64,000 nt of DNA from Acherontichlamydia pituitae (GTDB taxonomy: Bacteria > Chlamydiota > Chlamydiia > Chlamydiales > Rhabdochlamydiaceae): NCBI GenBank assembly GCA_019634675.1, contig JAHCAX010000007.1:35977-99976 (forward strand). Direction: 5' to 3'. The notes under the pieces are model-generated. The model had not been told where the DNA came from. It searched no databases and saw only the letters and a program-made list of their open reading frames with translations. Positions 1 to 8,625 of the stretch are shown here, one piece after another. A program made the position numbers and the translations under genes. Within the stretch, counting starts at the first letter, position 1; each line of letters starts with the position of its first letter.

Positions 1-1
1 T

Positions 2-961
2 AGCCAAGAAGCAAAAGATAAAATCAGCCCAGAAAATTACACCCAGCTGATCCAGGAGCTGGAGCTTCTTGAAATGGCCGGCAATCCTTTTACAGTTGAT
101 GATTTTCTCGCTGGAAAAGTGACTCCTGTCTTCTTTGCCTCCGCCTTGACAAATTTTGGGGTTGAGCCTTTCTTCGACGCCTTCATCAACTTGGCACCTT
201 GTCCTCATGCACGCATTGCTTTGCTTCCCGATGGAAATGAAGTGGAGATCGATCCCGTTACAACGCCATTTAGCGGTTACATTTTCAAGCTTCAGGCCAA
301 CATGGACCGGCGCCACCGGGATAGCATGGCCTTCATTAGGATCTGTTCGGGGCGGTTTGAAAGAGATCTGATTGTCAAGAACCACCGCACAGGAAGAGAG
401 ATCCGTCTTTCCCGTCCCCATGGAATGGTTGCCGGCGAAAGGACGACGCTCGATGATGCCTATCCAGGCGATATTATCGGCGTTATCAACCCTTCTCTAT
501 TTGCGATCGGGGATACTCTATCGACCACAGGCGGTTTCAACTACAAACCCTTGCCTCAGTTCCAACCGGAGATCTTTTCCCGTCTGTATCCTAAAGATGT
601 GGGAAAGCGCAAATCTTTTGATAAAGGCGTCCTTCAACTCAGCGATGAAGGAGCCATTCAAGTCCTTAAGTTATATGAGCGCGACTCCGACCTCATCTTT
701 GCGGCTGTCGGACAGCTCCAGTTTGAAGTGATGCAATATCGTTTACGCGATGAATATGGAGTTGAGACTGTCCTCACTCCACTTAAGTATAGCTGCAGCG
801 CCTGGGTCATTGGCGACCTCAAGGAACTCGAACAGTCGTCCAATTCTGTTCTTGTCCTCGACCGCCAGCAAAGGCCAATGCTGCTGTTCACATCGCAATG
901 GGAAAAACAGTACTGCATCAAACAGAACCCGAAGTTACAATTCGTCGACGTCTTGGTTTAA
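2..961 (+). CDS. prfC: Peptide chain release factor 3, C-terminal part (5' end outside window)
   Basis: RF3 is the translational GTPase that recycles RF1 and RF2 from the ribosome after peptide release. The reading frame is open from base 2, so the gene starts left of the window. The first ATG at 74 is internal: the codons before it give an RF3-like stretch (ELELLEMAGNPF), followed by FLAGKVTPVFFASALTNFGV, the typical end of the RF3 G domain. About 320 residues remain, against roughly 525-530 for the whole protein. They cover the end of the G domain, the beta-barrel domain II (DRRHRDSMAFIRICSGRFER) and the C-terminal domain (AAVGQLQFEVMQYRLRDEYG). The N-terminal GTP-binding motifs are not in the window. 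A strong terminator follows. Assignment by recalled family similarity is confident. Confidence 0.93.
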   Translation, partial: SQEAKDKISPENYTQLIQELELLEMAGNPFTVDDFLAGKVTPVFFASALTNFGVEPFFDAFINLAPCPHARIALLPDGNEVEIDPVTTPFSGYIFKLQANMDRRHRDSMAFIRICSGRFERDLIVKNHRTGREIRLSRPHGMVAGERTTLDDAYPGDIIGVINPSLFAIGDTLSTTGGFNYKPLPQFQPEIFSRLYPKDVGKRKSFDKGVLQLSDEGAIQVLKLYERDSDLIFAAVGQLQFEVMQYRLRDEYGVETVLTPLKYSCSAWVIGDLKELEQSSNSVLVLDRQQRPMLLFTSQWEKQYCIKQNPKLQFVDVLV

Positions 962-1006
962 CGAGGCATGCGGTCCTGAAAAGAATCAGCGCTGAAGAAA
1001 ATAGAG

Positions 1007-1041
1007 AGCCGTTTGGGGGGATTCCTCAAGCGGCTTTTTTT
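1007..1041 (+). terminator. Rho-independent terminator of prfC
   Basis: A 12-bp stem, AGCCGTTTGGGG pairing with CCTCAAGCGGCT (two G-U pairs), has a 5-base loop and ends in a run of seven T. It lies about 45 bases after the prfC stop. Confidence 0.85.
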
Positions 1042-1268
1042 GTCCCCCGGCAACACGCGATCATATATCTCCTGTTCTTAAATCATTTATAGTTAGTTAT
1101 TTCAATTCGTATTAATTAATCAGTGTTTATTTTATTCATAAAGCTCTCGTTGTTAGATTGTTGAGTTAATATTGTGAATTAGTCGTTTTTGAATTCGTTC
1201 TTAATAATTTATTTAATCATTATAGATATAATGATGGTTGATAGATAATTTATAATACGGGTTTAAAA

Positions 1269-2318
1269 ATGGTTAATTTATACAATGCATCAAACGAAGC
1301 CCTAGCTGAAATGAGGGCAGGCAATTATCACAATGTTAAACTGGAGATCGAACATTCCTCAAACGGTGGGACTCGCTGGATTTTTACCAAAATCCCTGAA
1401 GGCTTTTTACCTAAAGCAATGGATGCTTTGCACACGTATATCCAGACATTTACGGAAGCAAACAACCCCAATGGCCCTGCCGCAGAATTCAAATTTGGCA
1501 ATGAGATCCGACCATTTCATGAGAAAGCCGAAGCGTTCCATCAAAAACTCGAACGAGGCGTTCACAAAGCCGCTCAAATTGGCAACGGTCTTTCGAAGAT
1601 GCAAGAACAGGGAATTAGCGGATGCGTCCAAGATGATGACTATTGGTGCGAGACCATTCATTCTTCTCATGTGTCCAAAGCAATCTATTGGCAGCTTAAT
1701 GATGCCTATGGACAGGCAGTTCAAAAGGAGCCCGATTTAGAATTTGACGCTTGGGTCCGGTCTGATCAAGCTTTAGACCTCTTAGAGGCTAAAGAAGGCA
1801 CCCGGGATATCAGCGATTTCCAAGTCAGATATCTCTCTAACGAAGAAAGGGCCCAGCATCGGGTAGAATTTCGCAAAGAAGGGGAAGACACGATCTTATA
1901 CTATCAAGGAACGCCTCTTAATACTGAACTCTTTGAAACCGAAGCGGGGACCGGACGCGCGATATTTGTCATCGGCCCTGACCATGAGCTCTATGCCGGA
2001 AATCATGAATATTTTAAATTTCACCATACAAGCTTTTTTGGAGGCAGACCTGTTATTGGAGCTGGCGAGGTCATTACAGATCCCAATGGAAAGCTCATTG
2101 CTGTGACTGATAAAAGCGGCCACTACAAACCGAATAAAAAGCAGCTTTGGGATAGTTTGGCATTTTTAAAAGATGAGAAGCATGTCAATCTGGATGGCAT
2201 TACTTTGATCAGGGTTCCACGGAATCAGGCGCTGACAGGAAGATACAATGCAATGGACTACTATGAGTCTCGAGGAACTTGCAAACCAGCGCCAAATGAG
2301 CACGAAGACTATCGTTAA
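1269..2318 (+). CDS. Unrecognised family protein, paralogue 1 of 4
   Basis: 349 residues and no signal peptide or clear membrane segment. It is one of four related genes in 1269-5886, all opening with (M)VNLYNAS(K/N)(E/G)ALAEM. Two conserved blocks stand out. The first is CVQDDDYWCET (residues 119-129), with two Cys and a Trp kept in all four copies. The second is FHHTSFFGGRPVIGAGE followed by TDKSGHYKP (His252/253, Ser283-Gly-His-Tyr). I recall an HxSF..G.PV..AG...SGHY.P pattern in other bacterial and fungal proteins, but no settled function. Invariant His and Cys suggest an enzyme fold; this is inference. The 227-base leader (1042-1268) is strongly AT-rich with TATAAT-like boxes at 1227 and 1251 but no matching -35, and no clear ribosome binding site. 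It converges on paralogue 2. Confidence 0.8.
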   Translation: MVNLYNASNEALAEMRAGNYHNVKLEIEHSSNGGTRWIFTKIPEGFLPKAMDALHTYIQTFTEANNPNGPAAEFKFGNEIRPFHEKAEAFHQKLERGVHKAAQIGNGLSKMQEQGISGCVQDDDYWCETIHSSHVSKAIYWQLNDAYGQAVQKEPDLEFDAWVRSDQALDLLEAKEGTRDISDFQVRYLSNEERAQHRVEFRKEGEDTILYYQGTPLNTELFETEAGTGRAIFVIGPDHELYAGNHEYFKFHHTSFFGGRPVIGAGEVITDPNGKLIAVTDKSGHYKPNKKQLWDSLAFLKDEKHVNLDGITLIRVPRNQALTGRYNAMDYYESRGTCKPAPNEHEDYR

Positions 2319-2352
2319 GCCAGGATAAGGGAATTTTTTCCCTTAAGAGGCA

Positions 2353-3408
2353 TTATAAGTAGTCTTGAAGCTCAAGCTCAGATGGTCTAATTGTTCCGCC
2401 TGAGGTATGAAATTCATATGCATTGAATCGGCCGCAGCCATTCATCTGTCCGTTCTTTGGGACAATAATCAAGGTCGTATGAGTTAGGTCGATCCCTTTT
2501 TCTGTTTCAAGGACCTTCAATGCATCGACCATATGCTTTTTGAGGGGTTTATAGTGGCCGCTTTTATCAGTCACAGCAACGAGCTTTCCATTGGGATCTG
2601 TGATGATTTCGCCTGCTCCAATGACTGGACGGCCAGCAAAAAAGCTTGTATGGTGGAACTGATAAGGTACGTGGTTTCCAACATAGAGCTCATGGTCTGG
2701 TCCAATGACGAAGATAGCGCGTCCTTTCCCCGCTTCTGTTTCAAATAGTGCAGTATTCAGAGGAGATCCTTGATAGTACAAAATAGTGTCATCGCCTTCT
2801 TTGCGGAACTCGACGCGATGCTGGGCTCTTTGCTCCGGTGTCAAATAGGCTACTTGGAAGGAACTGATATCCCGCGAACCTTCCTTTGATTCCAACTGCT
2901 CCAATCCGTCTTCTGACTGGATCCATGCATCGAAGTCTAAATCGGGCGACAGTTGTTTTGCCTGTTCGTAGGGTTTTTTGAGCGTACTATGGATCGGTTT
3001 AGAAATATGGGAAGAGCTAAATGTCTCGCACCAATAGGTATCATGCTGGATACAGCCAGCAAAGCCTTCGTTTCTTATGTGATGCAGTCCTTCTCCTAGA
3101 TAAGAGGCTTTTTTTATAGCGGTTCTTAAGCTTTGGTGGAAGGCTTCTGCTTTTTCGTGATAAGGACGGATCTCATCGCCAAACTTGAATTCTGTGTCTG
3201 GGCCGAATGGACCATTATCGACAAAATGCATTTGAGTGAAAGAATTTACTGCATCATAGACTTTGGAAAAAAAGCCTTCAGGCTTTTTGGTAAAAATCCA
3301 GCGGGTCCCGCCGCTTGATGAATGTTCGATTTCCAGCTTAACATTGTGATAATTACCTGCCCTCATTTCAGCCAGAGCTTCTTTTGAAGCGTTGTATAAA
3401 TTAACCAT
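2353..3408 (-). CDS. Unrecognised family protein, paralogue 2 of 4
   Basis: 351 residues; the closest relative of 1269-2318 by eye, starting MVNLYNASKEALAEMRAGNY. It keeps the Cys/Trp block (CIQHDTYWCET) and the His block (FHHTSFFAGRPVIGAGE, TDKSGHYKP). The C-terminus differs (GGTIRPSELELQDYL). ATG start at 3408 with GAGG seven bases upstream. It is convergent with paralogue 1 (34-bp gap, no obvious terminator) and divergent from paralogue 3 across a 324-bp AT-rich gap. Function unknown. No export signal is visible; a type III-secreted role would fit the chlamydial context but is not shown by the sequence. Confidence 0.8.
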   Translation of the reverse strand: MVNLYNASKEALAEMRAGNYHNVKLEIEHSSSGGTRWIFTKKPEGFFSKVYDAVNSFTQMHFVDNGPFGPDTEFKFGDEIRPYHEKAEAFHQSLRTAIKKASYLGEGLHHIRNEGFAGCIQHDTYWCETFSSSHISKPIHSTLKKPYEQAKQLSPDLDFDAWIQSEDGLEQLESKEGSRDISSFQVAYLTPEQRAQHRVEFRKEGDDTILYYQGSPLNTALFETEAGKGRAIFVIGPDHELYVGNHVPYQFHHTSFFAGRPVIGAGEIITDPNGKLVAVTDKSGHYKPLKKHMVDALKVLETEKGIDLTHTTLIIVPKNGQMNGCGRFNAYEFHTSGGTIRPSELELQDYL

Positions 3409-3732
3409 TAATAAGCCTCGATTTTTTTGTTATTTTTATCTTTATCTGGCCTTTATTTTAATAAAATATTAATTATTTGTTTATTATTTATTTTATTGTA
3501 ATTTGCAAATTGTTGATTTTTAGTTGTTTAAAAATTCTGTTTTTTATCATTTTTTTAGTAATTGAATTATAATCTGTTGCGGTCTTATTTATAAATTGCT
3601 CGTAATTGTTTGATTGTTATTCGTTTGCAGTTTAGTTAGTTTGTTGTGTTTAGTGTTAATATTTACAATTTATTTAAAATGTTATATAATTAAATATATA
3701 TTTATATTTAATTAATAATATGGACGTTTTTT
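3409..3732. other. AT-rich divergent intergenic region
   Basis: A 324-bp gap between two divergent paralogues, visibly dominated by A and T with many TTTATTT/AATTAAT runs. No open frame, tRNA or stable GC hairpin seen. It must hold promoters for both neighbours, but so many TATAAT-like strings occur that none can be chosen with confidence. Confidence 0.6.
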
Positions 3733-4803
3733 ATGGCTGCATCTATTGTTGTAGGTAGTGTTAATTTATATAATGCCTCGAAAGGGGCGCTGGCTGAAAT
3801 GCAAGCTGGTCATTTTCACAACATCAAATTAGCTATCGAACGTGGTGGAGATGGCCATACTAAATGGATATTTACAACATTAAGAGAGGATGATTTCTGC
3901 TCGCGTATCGGCGATGCTGTCGCAGATCGTTTCAAAATGGGATTATCCCTTTTTGGGAAGAGCAGTTACCAAGTCAGATTTGGTGAAGACGTTCGCCCTT
4001 ATTATGAAAATGCCAGTAAGTTTCACAATAAGCTAAGAAAGGGTGTCGAAAAGGCTGCGCTTCTGGGAAAGGGATTATCGAGAATGAACGCAGAAGGGTA
4101 TAAAGGTTGCGTTCAAGACCAAAGCTATTGGTGTGAGACAATCAGTCCTTCTCATGTCTCGAAAGCAGTCTTCCCGATGCTTCAAAGACAATTTGAATTG
4201 CGGCGTCAGGAAGATCCTAGTTTGGATTATGAATCATGGTTGCAAACCGAAGACGCTCGAAGTTTTTTAGAAGCCCAAGAAGGCACTAGTGAGATCAGCG
4301 CTTTCCAAGTTGAATATTTGACACCTGAGCAAAGAGCCGAGCATCGAGTTGAGTTCCGCAGGGAAGGAGAAAACACTGTCTTATTTTATCAAGGAAAGCC
4401 GCTAAATACAGAAGAGTTCGAAACAGAAGCAGGGACTGGACGCGCCATCTTTGTCATCGGTCCAGACCATGAGCTCTATGTAGGAAGTCATAAATATTTT
4501 AAATTCCATCATACAAGCTTTTTCGGGGGAAAACCTGTCATCGGAGCTGGCGAACTCATTACGGACCCAAATGGAAAGCTAATTGCCGTTACGGATAAAA
4601 GCGGTCATTATAAGCCTAGCAAAATGCAAATGTGGGACGCATTGAGATTTTTAAAAGATGAAAAAAATGTCGATCTTAGGGACATCACCTTGATACGCGT
4701 GCCCAGACACCGTGAGTTTACAGGACGATATAATGCTGATGAATTCTTAACCTCTCCAGAAAGTTGTCTTGTTGCGCCAAATGAACACGATGACTATCGG
4801 TAG
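3733..4803 (+). CDS. Unrecognised family protein, paralogue 3 of 4
   Basis: 356 residues. The N-terminus carries an extra MAASIVVGS before the family start VNLYNASKGALAEM; no start codon lies at the usual position (GTT), so the ATG at 3733 is taken. It is the most diverged copy in residues 55-75 (EDDFCSRIGDAVADRFKMG). It still has CVQDQSYWCET, FHHTSFFGGKPVIGAGE and TDKSGHYKP. It converges on paralogue 4, 15 bp downstream. Function unknown; see paralogue 1. Confidence 0.8.
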   Translation: MAASIVVGSVNLYNASKGALAEMQAGHFHNIKLAIERGGDGHTKWIFTTLREDDFCSRIGDAVADRFKMGLSLFGKSSYQVRFGEDVRPYYENASKFHNKLRKGVEKAALLGKGLSRMNAEGYKGCVQDQSYWCETISPSHVSKAVFPMLQRQFELRRQEDPSLDYESWLQTEDARSFLEAQEGTSEISAFQVEYLTPEQRAEHRVEFRREGENTVLFYQGKPLNTEEFETEAGTGRAIFVIGPDHELYVGSHKYFKFHHTSFFGGKPVIGAGELITDPNGKLIAVTDKSGHYKPSKMQMWDALRFLKDEKNVDLRDITLIRVPRHREFTGRYNADEFLTSPESCLVAPNEHDDYR

Positions 4804-4818
4804 TAGAGCTGAAAAGGC

Positions 4819-5886
4819 TCACCGGTAATCTTCATCTTGAAGATCATTCGGAGCTATGGAGCCTTTCGTTTCATAATAACTTTGGGCATTATAACGTCCC
4901 GAAAATGATTCTCCATGCTTTTTCATGATTGCTTTGGGAACGAGGATCAACGTGATTGGTTCTAAATCAACCCCTTTTTCCTCCTTCAGAACTCTAAGGG
5001 TATCGAACATGTGCTTTTTTTGGGGTTTATAATGACCGCTTTTATCCGTAATGGCAATTAGCTTTCCATTTGGGTCCGTAATGATTTCGCCAGCTCCGAT
5101 GACAGGTTTTCCTCCGAAAAAGCTTGTATGGTGAAATTTGCAATATTCATGGCTTCCAGCATAGAGTTCATGGTTAGGGCCGATCACAAAGATTGCCCGG
5201 CCATCCCCTGCTTCCGTTGAAAAATGTTCCGTATTAAGAGGCTTTCCTTGATAGGATAAGAAAGTATCATTGCCTTCTTTGCGGAATGCAACAAGGTGCT
5301 CCGCCCTTTGCATTGGCGTTAGGTATCGGACTTGGAATTCGCTGATGTCACGACTGCCTTCTTGAGACTCTAACTCTTCTATTGCATCATCTGTTTTAAT
5401 CCAGGTATCGAAGTCTAAATCCGGTGTTTCTTGCTTTGCCAGCTTAAAACGGGTCTGCAATGCATTATAGACGGGTTTTGAGATATGCGAGGAATTGAGA
5501 GTTTCGCACCAATAGCTTCTGTCTTGGATGCAGCAGGAAAAGCCTTCTTTTTGCATCCTTGTCGAATCCTTGCCTAAAAGGGATACTTTGCTTAGCGCCC
5601 TTTGCATTTTTTGATGAAAGGCCTCTCCCTCTTCATGAAATTGACGGATTTCAGCTCCAAACTTGAATTCAGAGAGCGGCCCGCTTGCATGATTATTTTC
5701 TGCCATCATTGAGAAGAAAGTATGTGCAGCGTCAAAGACTTTGGAGATAAAGGTTTCGGGAAGCTTGGTAAATATCCAGCGTGTCCTCCCAGTAGGAGAG
5801 TGTTCGATCTCCAACTTAACATGATGGTAATTACCAGCTCTCATTTCTGCTAAAGCTTCTTTAGATGCATTATATAAATTAACCAA
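4819..5886 (-). CDS. Unrecognised family protein, paralogue 4 of 4
   Basis: 355 residues. The start aligning with the family MVNLYNASKEALAEM is a TTG codon at 5886, with AGGTG five bases upstream; no ATG is available there, so a rare start is inferred. It keeps CIQDRSYWCET, FHHTSFFGGKPVIGAGE and TDKSGHYKP. The C-terminal part has an insertion (KAIMKKHGESFSGRYN) that the other copies lack. It is the last gene of the four-gene island; the region upstream (from 5887) is AT-rich at first. Confidence 0.78.
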   Translation of the reverse strand: MVNLYNASKEALAEMRAGNYHHVKLEIEHSPTGRTRWIFTKLPETFISKVFDAAHTFFSMMAENNHASGPLSEFKFGAEIRQFHEEGEAFHQKMQRALSKVSLLGKDSTRMQKEGFSCCIQDRSYWCETLNSSHISKPVYNALQTRFKLAKQETPDLDFDTWIKTDDAIEELESQEGSRDISEFQVRYLTPMQRAEHLVAFRKEGNDTFLSYQGKPLNTEHFSTEAGDGRAIFVIGPNHELYAGSHEYCKFHHTSFFGGKPVIGAGEIITDPNGKLIAITDKSGHYKPQKKHMFDTLRVLKEEKGVDLEPITLILVPKAIMKKHGESFSGRYNAQSYYETKGSIAPNDLQDEDYR

Positions 5887-6098
5887 TATAACACCTATGT
5901 TGTTGTTATAAATTAATTATATCATATTATTGTTTGGGTTTTATTAAGGTTGCGGTTTTGGTTTGAGGAGTTTGCCGCGCTATTAAGAAGTTGATCTCTT
6001 GGTGTGAATGAAATGCGTTCTAATATATTGAATTTTAGTGCTTTAAGATTATAAGTGGTTAGGTGAGATGAATTGACGTTCCTGGAAGGGACCCTAAG

Positions 6099-6174
6099 AA
6101 CCTATCTTGTCAAATTCCAAATTCTTCAGCTTGTTTCGGTATAATTTGACAATGGATTTCTATTGAGATAGGTT
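6099..6174. repeat. Interrupted inverted repeat
   Basis: Left arm AACCTATCTTGTCAAATT (6099-6116). The right arm is its complement split in two: AATTTGACAA (6143-6152), then 14 extra bases, then GATAGGTT (6167-6174). All 18 positions are complementary apart from the insertion. The right arm contains a TTGACA (6146-6151) that could act as a -35 box, but no good -10 follows at 16-18 bp. It may be a remnant of a small mobile element or an operator. Confidence 0.5.
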
Positions 6175-6338
6175 CGTGATCAGCTTGTATAAAAAAGCAG
6201 ACTTATTGTATGTTCGATTGAAATTGAGTATTTCTATGTTAGTATAGCTTATTTCTTCCATCTTCTTGTTTCCATCCCCACAGGGAATAACTGGGGCTTA
6301 TCCCCACGCATCGTTTATTTCATTTATTATTAGTCTTG

Positions 6339-6359
6339 AGCAGTCAAATGGCTGCTTTT
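6339..6359 (+). promoter_or_regulatory. Terminator-like hairpin in leader of ABC transporter operon
   Basis: AGCAGTC (6339-6345) pairs with GGCTGCT (6350-6356), including one G-U, around an AAAT loop and is followed by TTT. It lies only 13 bases before the ATG of the ATPase gene. It could be a weak attenuator or block ribosome access; chance is also possible. Confidence 0.3.
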
Positions 6360-6372
6360 AAGGTGCAATTCT

Positions 6373-7320
6373 ATGAGCAAAGTCTTATCTGTGCGCAATT
6401 TGCGCAAGGTCTATCCGGGCAAGGTCCCGTTTGCAGCGGTCGAGGGGATCTCCTTTGATCTGGCCCCCGGCGAGATCCTCGGGCTTCTAGGATCGAATGG
6501 CGCGGGCAAAACAACAACGATCCAGATGCTCTTAAGTACGCTAAAGCCCACGTCTGGAGAGATCATTTATTTTGGGAAGGATTTCTTTTCCAACCGCTCC
6601 GAGGTCCTAAAAAAAGTCGCTTTTGCCAGCACTTATGTCAGCTTGCCTTGGATGCTGACCGTAGAGCAGAACCTCGAAGTGTTTGCCAGACTCTATGGCT
6701 TGAATAAGCAGGAGAAGAAAGAGCGCATCGATCCGCTCCTTGAGAGGTTTGGCATCTTAAGCAAAAAGAAGTTGACCGTTTCCAAGCTCTCTGCAGGACA
6801 GATCACGCGCCTGATGCTTGTTAAGGCATTCATGGTCCGCCCGAAGGTGGCCTTATTGGACGAGCCGACTGCATCGCTGGATCCTGATATTGCTAAGGAC
6901 GTTGTCCAATTTGTCCTAGAGCAGAGGAAGGAGCATGGCACTTCCATTTTATACACATCGCATAATATGTCAGAGGTGGCAGAGGTGTGCGATCGGGTCC
7001 TTTTCATGCAATCGGGCAAAATCGTTGCAGATGACGATCCGGAGAAGCTTGCCCGCAGTTTTTCTTCCTGTAAGGTCCAACTTCTTGTAGGCGATGGGCT
7101 GAAGCGGACTGTTGCGATTGCAGAGAAGTTCCATCTTCCTGTCCAAGTCGAACATCGGACGATCGAGATCCAGGTCGATGAATCGAAGATTGCGACACTG
7201 CTGCATGCCCTTGCAGAAGCAGGCGTTCACTACACGAACGTCAATATTGTTCAGCCGACATTAGAGGATTACTTTTTGCACATGGTTGAAATGGGCAAGA
7301 AGGGGAGGAGTGGAGAATGA
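6373..7320 (+). CDS. ABC transporter ATP-binding protein (ABC-2 exporter type)
   Basis: 315-residue ATPase subunit of a two-gene ABC-2 type exporter. Walker A is GSNGAGKTT (residues 40-48), the signature is LSAGQ in place of the usual LSGGQ, and Walker B is VALLDEPTASLDPD followed by the switch His in TSHNMSEV. After the ATPase core, about 85 residues form the C-terminal extension common in drug/lipid/polysaccharide exporters of the CcmA/NatA class. ATG start with AAGGTG upstream. The stop overlaps the start of the permease by 4 bases (ATGA), so the two are translationally coupled. Substrate cannot be read from the sequence. Confidence 0.9.
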   Translation: MSKVLSVRNLRKVYPGKVPFAAVEGISFDLAPGEILGLLGSNGAGKTTTIQMLLSTLKPTSGEIIYFGKDFFSNRSEVLKKVAFASTYVSLPWMLTVEQNLEVFARLYGLNKQEKKERIDPLLERFGILSKKKLTVSKLSAGQITRLMLVKAFMVRPKVALLDEPTASLDPDIAKDVVQFVLEQRKEHGTSILYTSHNMSEVAEVCDRVLFMQSGKIVADDDPEKLARSFSSCKVQLLVGDGLKRTVAIAEKFHLPVQVEHRTIEIQVDESKIATLLHALAEAGVHYTNVNIVQPTLEDYFLHMVEMGKKGRSGE

Positions 7321-8099
7321 GCTTTGGACGTATTTGGGCCGTTTTTTTACGGTATTTTTATTTTTTTGCGAAGCTGGACCATCTCTGCGATCTATTCTTT
7401 TGGCCTGTCGTCGATATCTTCCTTTGGGGGATAACGATCGTATGGGTCCAAAATACCGAGGCTGGCACCTTTCCGCTTGCCGTCGTGGTATTGACCGGAC
7501 TTGTCTTTTGGCAGATCATTTGGAGGAGCAACTACGAGGTCTCCGTGAACTTGCTGCAAGAGTTTTGGAACCGCAACCTCGTGAACTTGTTCTCCACACC
7601 GTTGAAGCTATCGGAGTGGATCGTCTCATTGATGCTGGTCGGACTGTTTAAGATCTGCGTCACGATCAGTTTCGGGGCGTTCATGGTCTGGCTCCTCTAC
7701 TCGCTGGATGTCTTTTCCATGGGATGGGCATTCTTGCCGTTTACGGCCTCGTTGGTCTTATCGGGGTGGTTCATTGGGTTTTTGAGCGCTTCGATCATGA
7801 TCTATTTTGGACAGAGGGTGCAAATGCTGGCATGGATGACTGCCTACTTCTTTGCCCCCTTTAGCGCAGTTTATTATCCCTTGTCGGCATTGCCAGAATG
7901 GGGACAGTCCATTGCTAAAATGCTGCCGATGACCTATCTATTTGAAGGGATGAGGACGATCTTGATTAAAGAAGAGTTCTCGGGGTATCTGTTCACGATG
8001 AGCGTTGTGTTGAACTTAGCTTATCTGATCCCGACAATGATCCTGTTCAAGTGGCTGTTCGACAAAAGCCGCAGCAAAGGACTTGCACGGCTCGAATAA
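7317..8099 (+). CDS. ABC-2 type transporter permease
   Basis: 260 residues, about six predicted membrane helices. The helices include the stretches around LPFTASLVLSGWFIGFLSAS, AWMTAYFFAPFSAVYYPLSA and the C-terminal LAYLIPTMILF. The YYPLSALPEWGQSIAKMLPM stretch is typical of the ABC-2 membrane family conserved region. It partners the ATPase encoded immediately upstream (4-base ATGA overlap) to form an inner-membrane exporter. A hairpin follows 17 bp after the stop. Confidence 0.88.
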   Translation: MSFGRIWAVFLRYFYFFAKLDHLCDLFFWPVVDIFLWGITIVWVQNTEAGTFPLAVVVLTGLVFWQIIWRSNYEVSVNLLQEFWNRNLVNLFSTPLKLSEWIVSLMLVGLFKICVTISFGAFMVWLLYSLDVFSMGWAFLPFTASLVLSGWFIGFLSASIMIYFGQRVQMLAWMTAYFFAPFSAVYYPLSALPEWGQSIAKMLPMTYLFEGMRTILIKEEFSGYLFTMSVVLNLAYLIPTMILFKWLFDKSRSKGLARLE

Positions 8100-8115
8100 A
8101 CGAGTTGGCAAAGAT

Positions 8116-8144
8116 AAAGCCCTCCTTGAACTAAGGCGGGCTTT
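8116..8144. terminator. Bidirectional terminator between convergent genes
   Basis: AAAGCCCTCCTT pairs with AAGGCGGGCTTT (11 of 12) around a 5-base loop. It lies between the permease gene (+) and the gene at 8155-8625 (-). A TTT run follows in both directions, though short. Confidence 0.65.
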
Positions 8145-8154
8145 ACGCATTGGT

Positions 8155-8625
8155 TTAAACGCGTGCGGCGTTCCGCTGAGCGCGTTCAAGCTCTTCCCTC
8201 AGCTCGCTGGAATCAATGGCTAGCCCCGTTGCAACAAGCGCTGAACTTGTGCAGGCGCCGATGACGAGGCTTACAGCAAACGTGGTTCCTAACATGCATG
8301 CCGTCAAAATCAATCCGCCGACAAAGGTGATCGGGAATCCTGCAGCTGAAGCTGCCAAGGCGCCGATGGCAATGCCTCCAAAGAACGAGATAGAGAACTT
8401 GATGATCTTTCCTGCGCTGCTGTCCTCCGCTATGCCTGTTTTGTCAAGGACCCAATTGATCACATGCGTTCCAAGGCTAGAGGTGATGCCGAAAATCGCT
8501 CCAGCTATGGGATTGATTGTTGTGAATGCTGCGGCTGCAAAAGCGCCTAGCGCGCCTTGGATTGCCGTTTGGATGGCTGTTCCGGCAGCATATTCGGATA
8601 GGGAAGGTTGTGCGGCTTGGGACAT
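8155..8625 (-). CDS. Small hydrophobic protein, inclusion-membrane-like, paralogue 1
   Basis: 156 residues, mostly hydrophobic, without a cleavable signal peptide. Hydrophobic stretches run roughly 22-55, 75-100 and 103-130, rich in Ala/Gly/Ile, with a charged C-terminal tail (ELREELERAQRNAARV). It shares AAFTTINP(I/V)AGAIFG and AAGFPITF with the gene at 8884-9375, and a looser version with 10028-10558, so these form a local family. ATG with a near-perfect AGGAGG upstream. The paired membrane segments resemble chlamydial inclusion membrane (Inc) proteins, which type III secretion puts in the vacuole membrane; this role is inference from architecture only. Confidence 0.75.
   Translation of the reverse strand: MSQAAQPSLSEYAAGTAIQTAIQGALGAFAAAAFTTINPIAGAIFGITSSLGTHVINWVLDKTGIAEDSSAGKIIKFSISFFGGIAIGALAASAAGFPITFVGGLILTACMLGTTFAVSLVIGACTSSALVATGLAIDSSELREELERAQRNAARV

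Larger units (their letters stand above)
5887..6372. other. Intergenic region with inverted repeat and leader hairpin
   Basis: 486 bp without a gene. The first ~80 bp are AT-rich (leader of the gene at 4819-5886). An interrupted inverted repeat occupies 6099-6174. A GC-richer patch at 6268-6308 has CCCCACAGGG, TGGGGC and TTATCCCCAC, which could fold locally. A short hairpin with T run lies just before the ABC gene at 6339-6359. No tRNA or small ORF with a ribosome binding site seen. Confidence 0.5.

Noticed and set aside
6260..6310. Possible DnaA box/origin (TTATCCCCAC)
   Set aside because: Only one imperfect match and no box cluster or origin-associated genes nearby.
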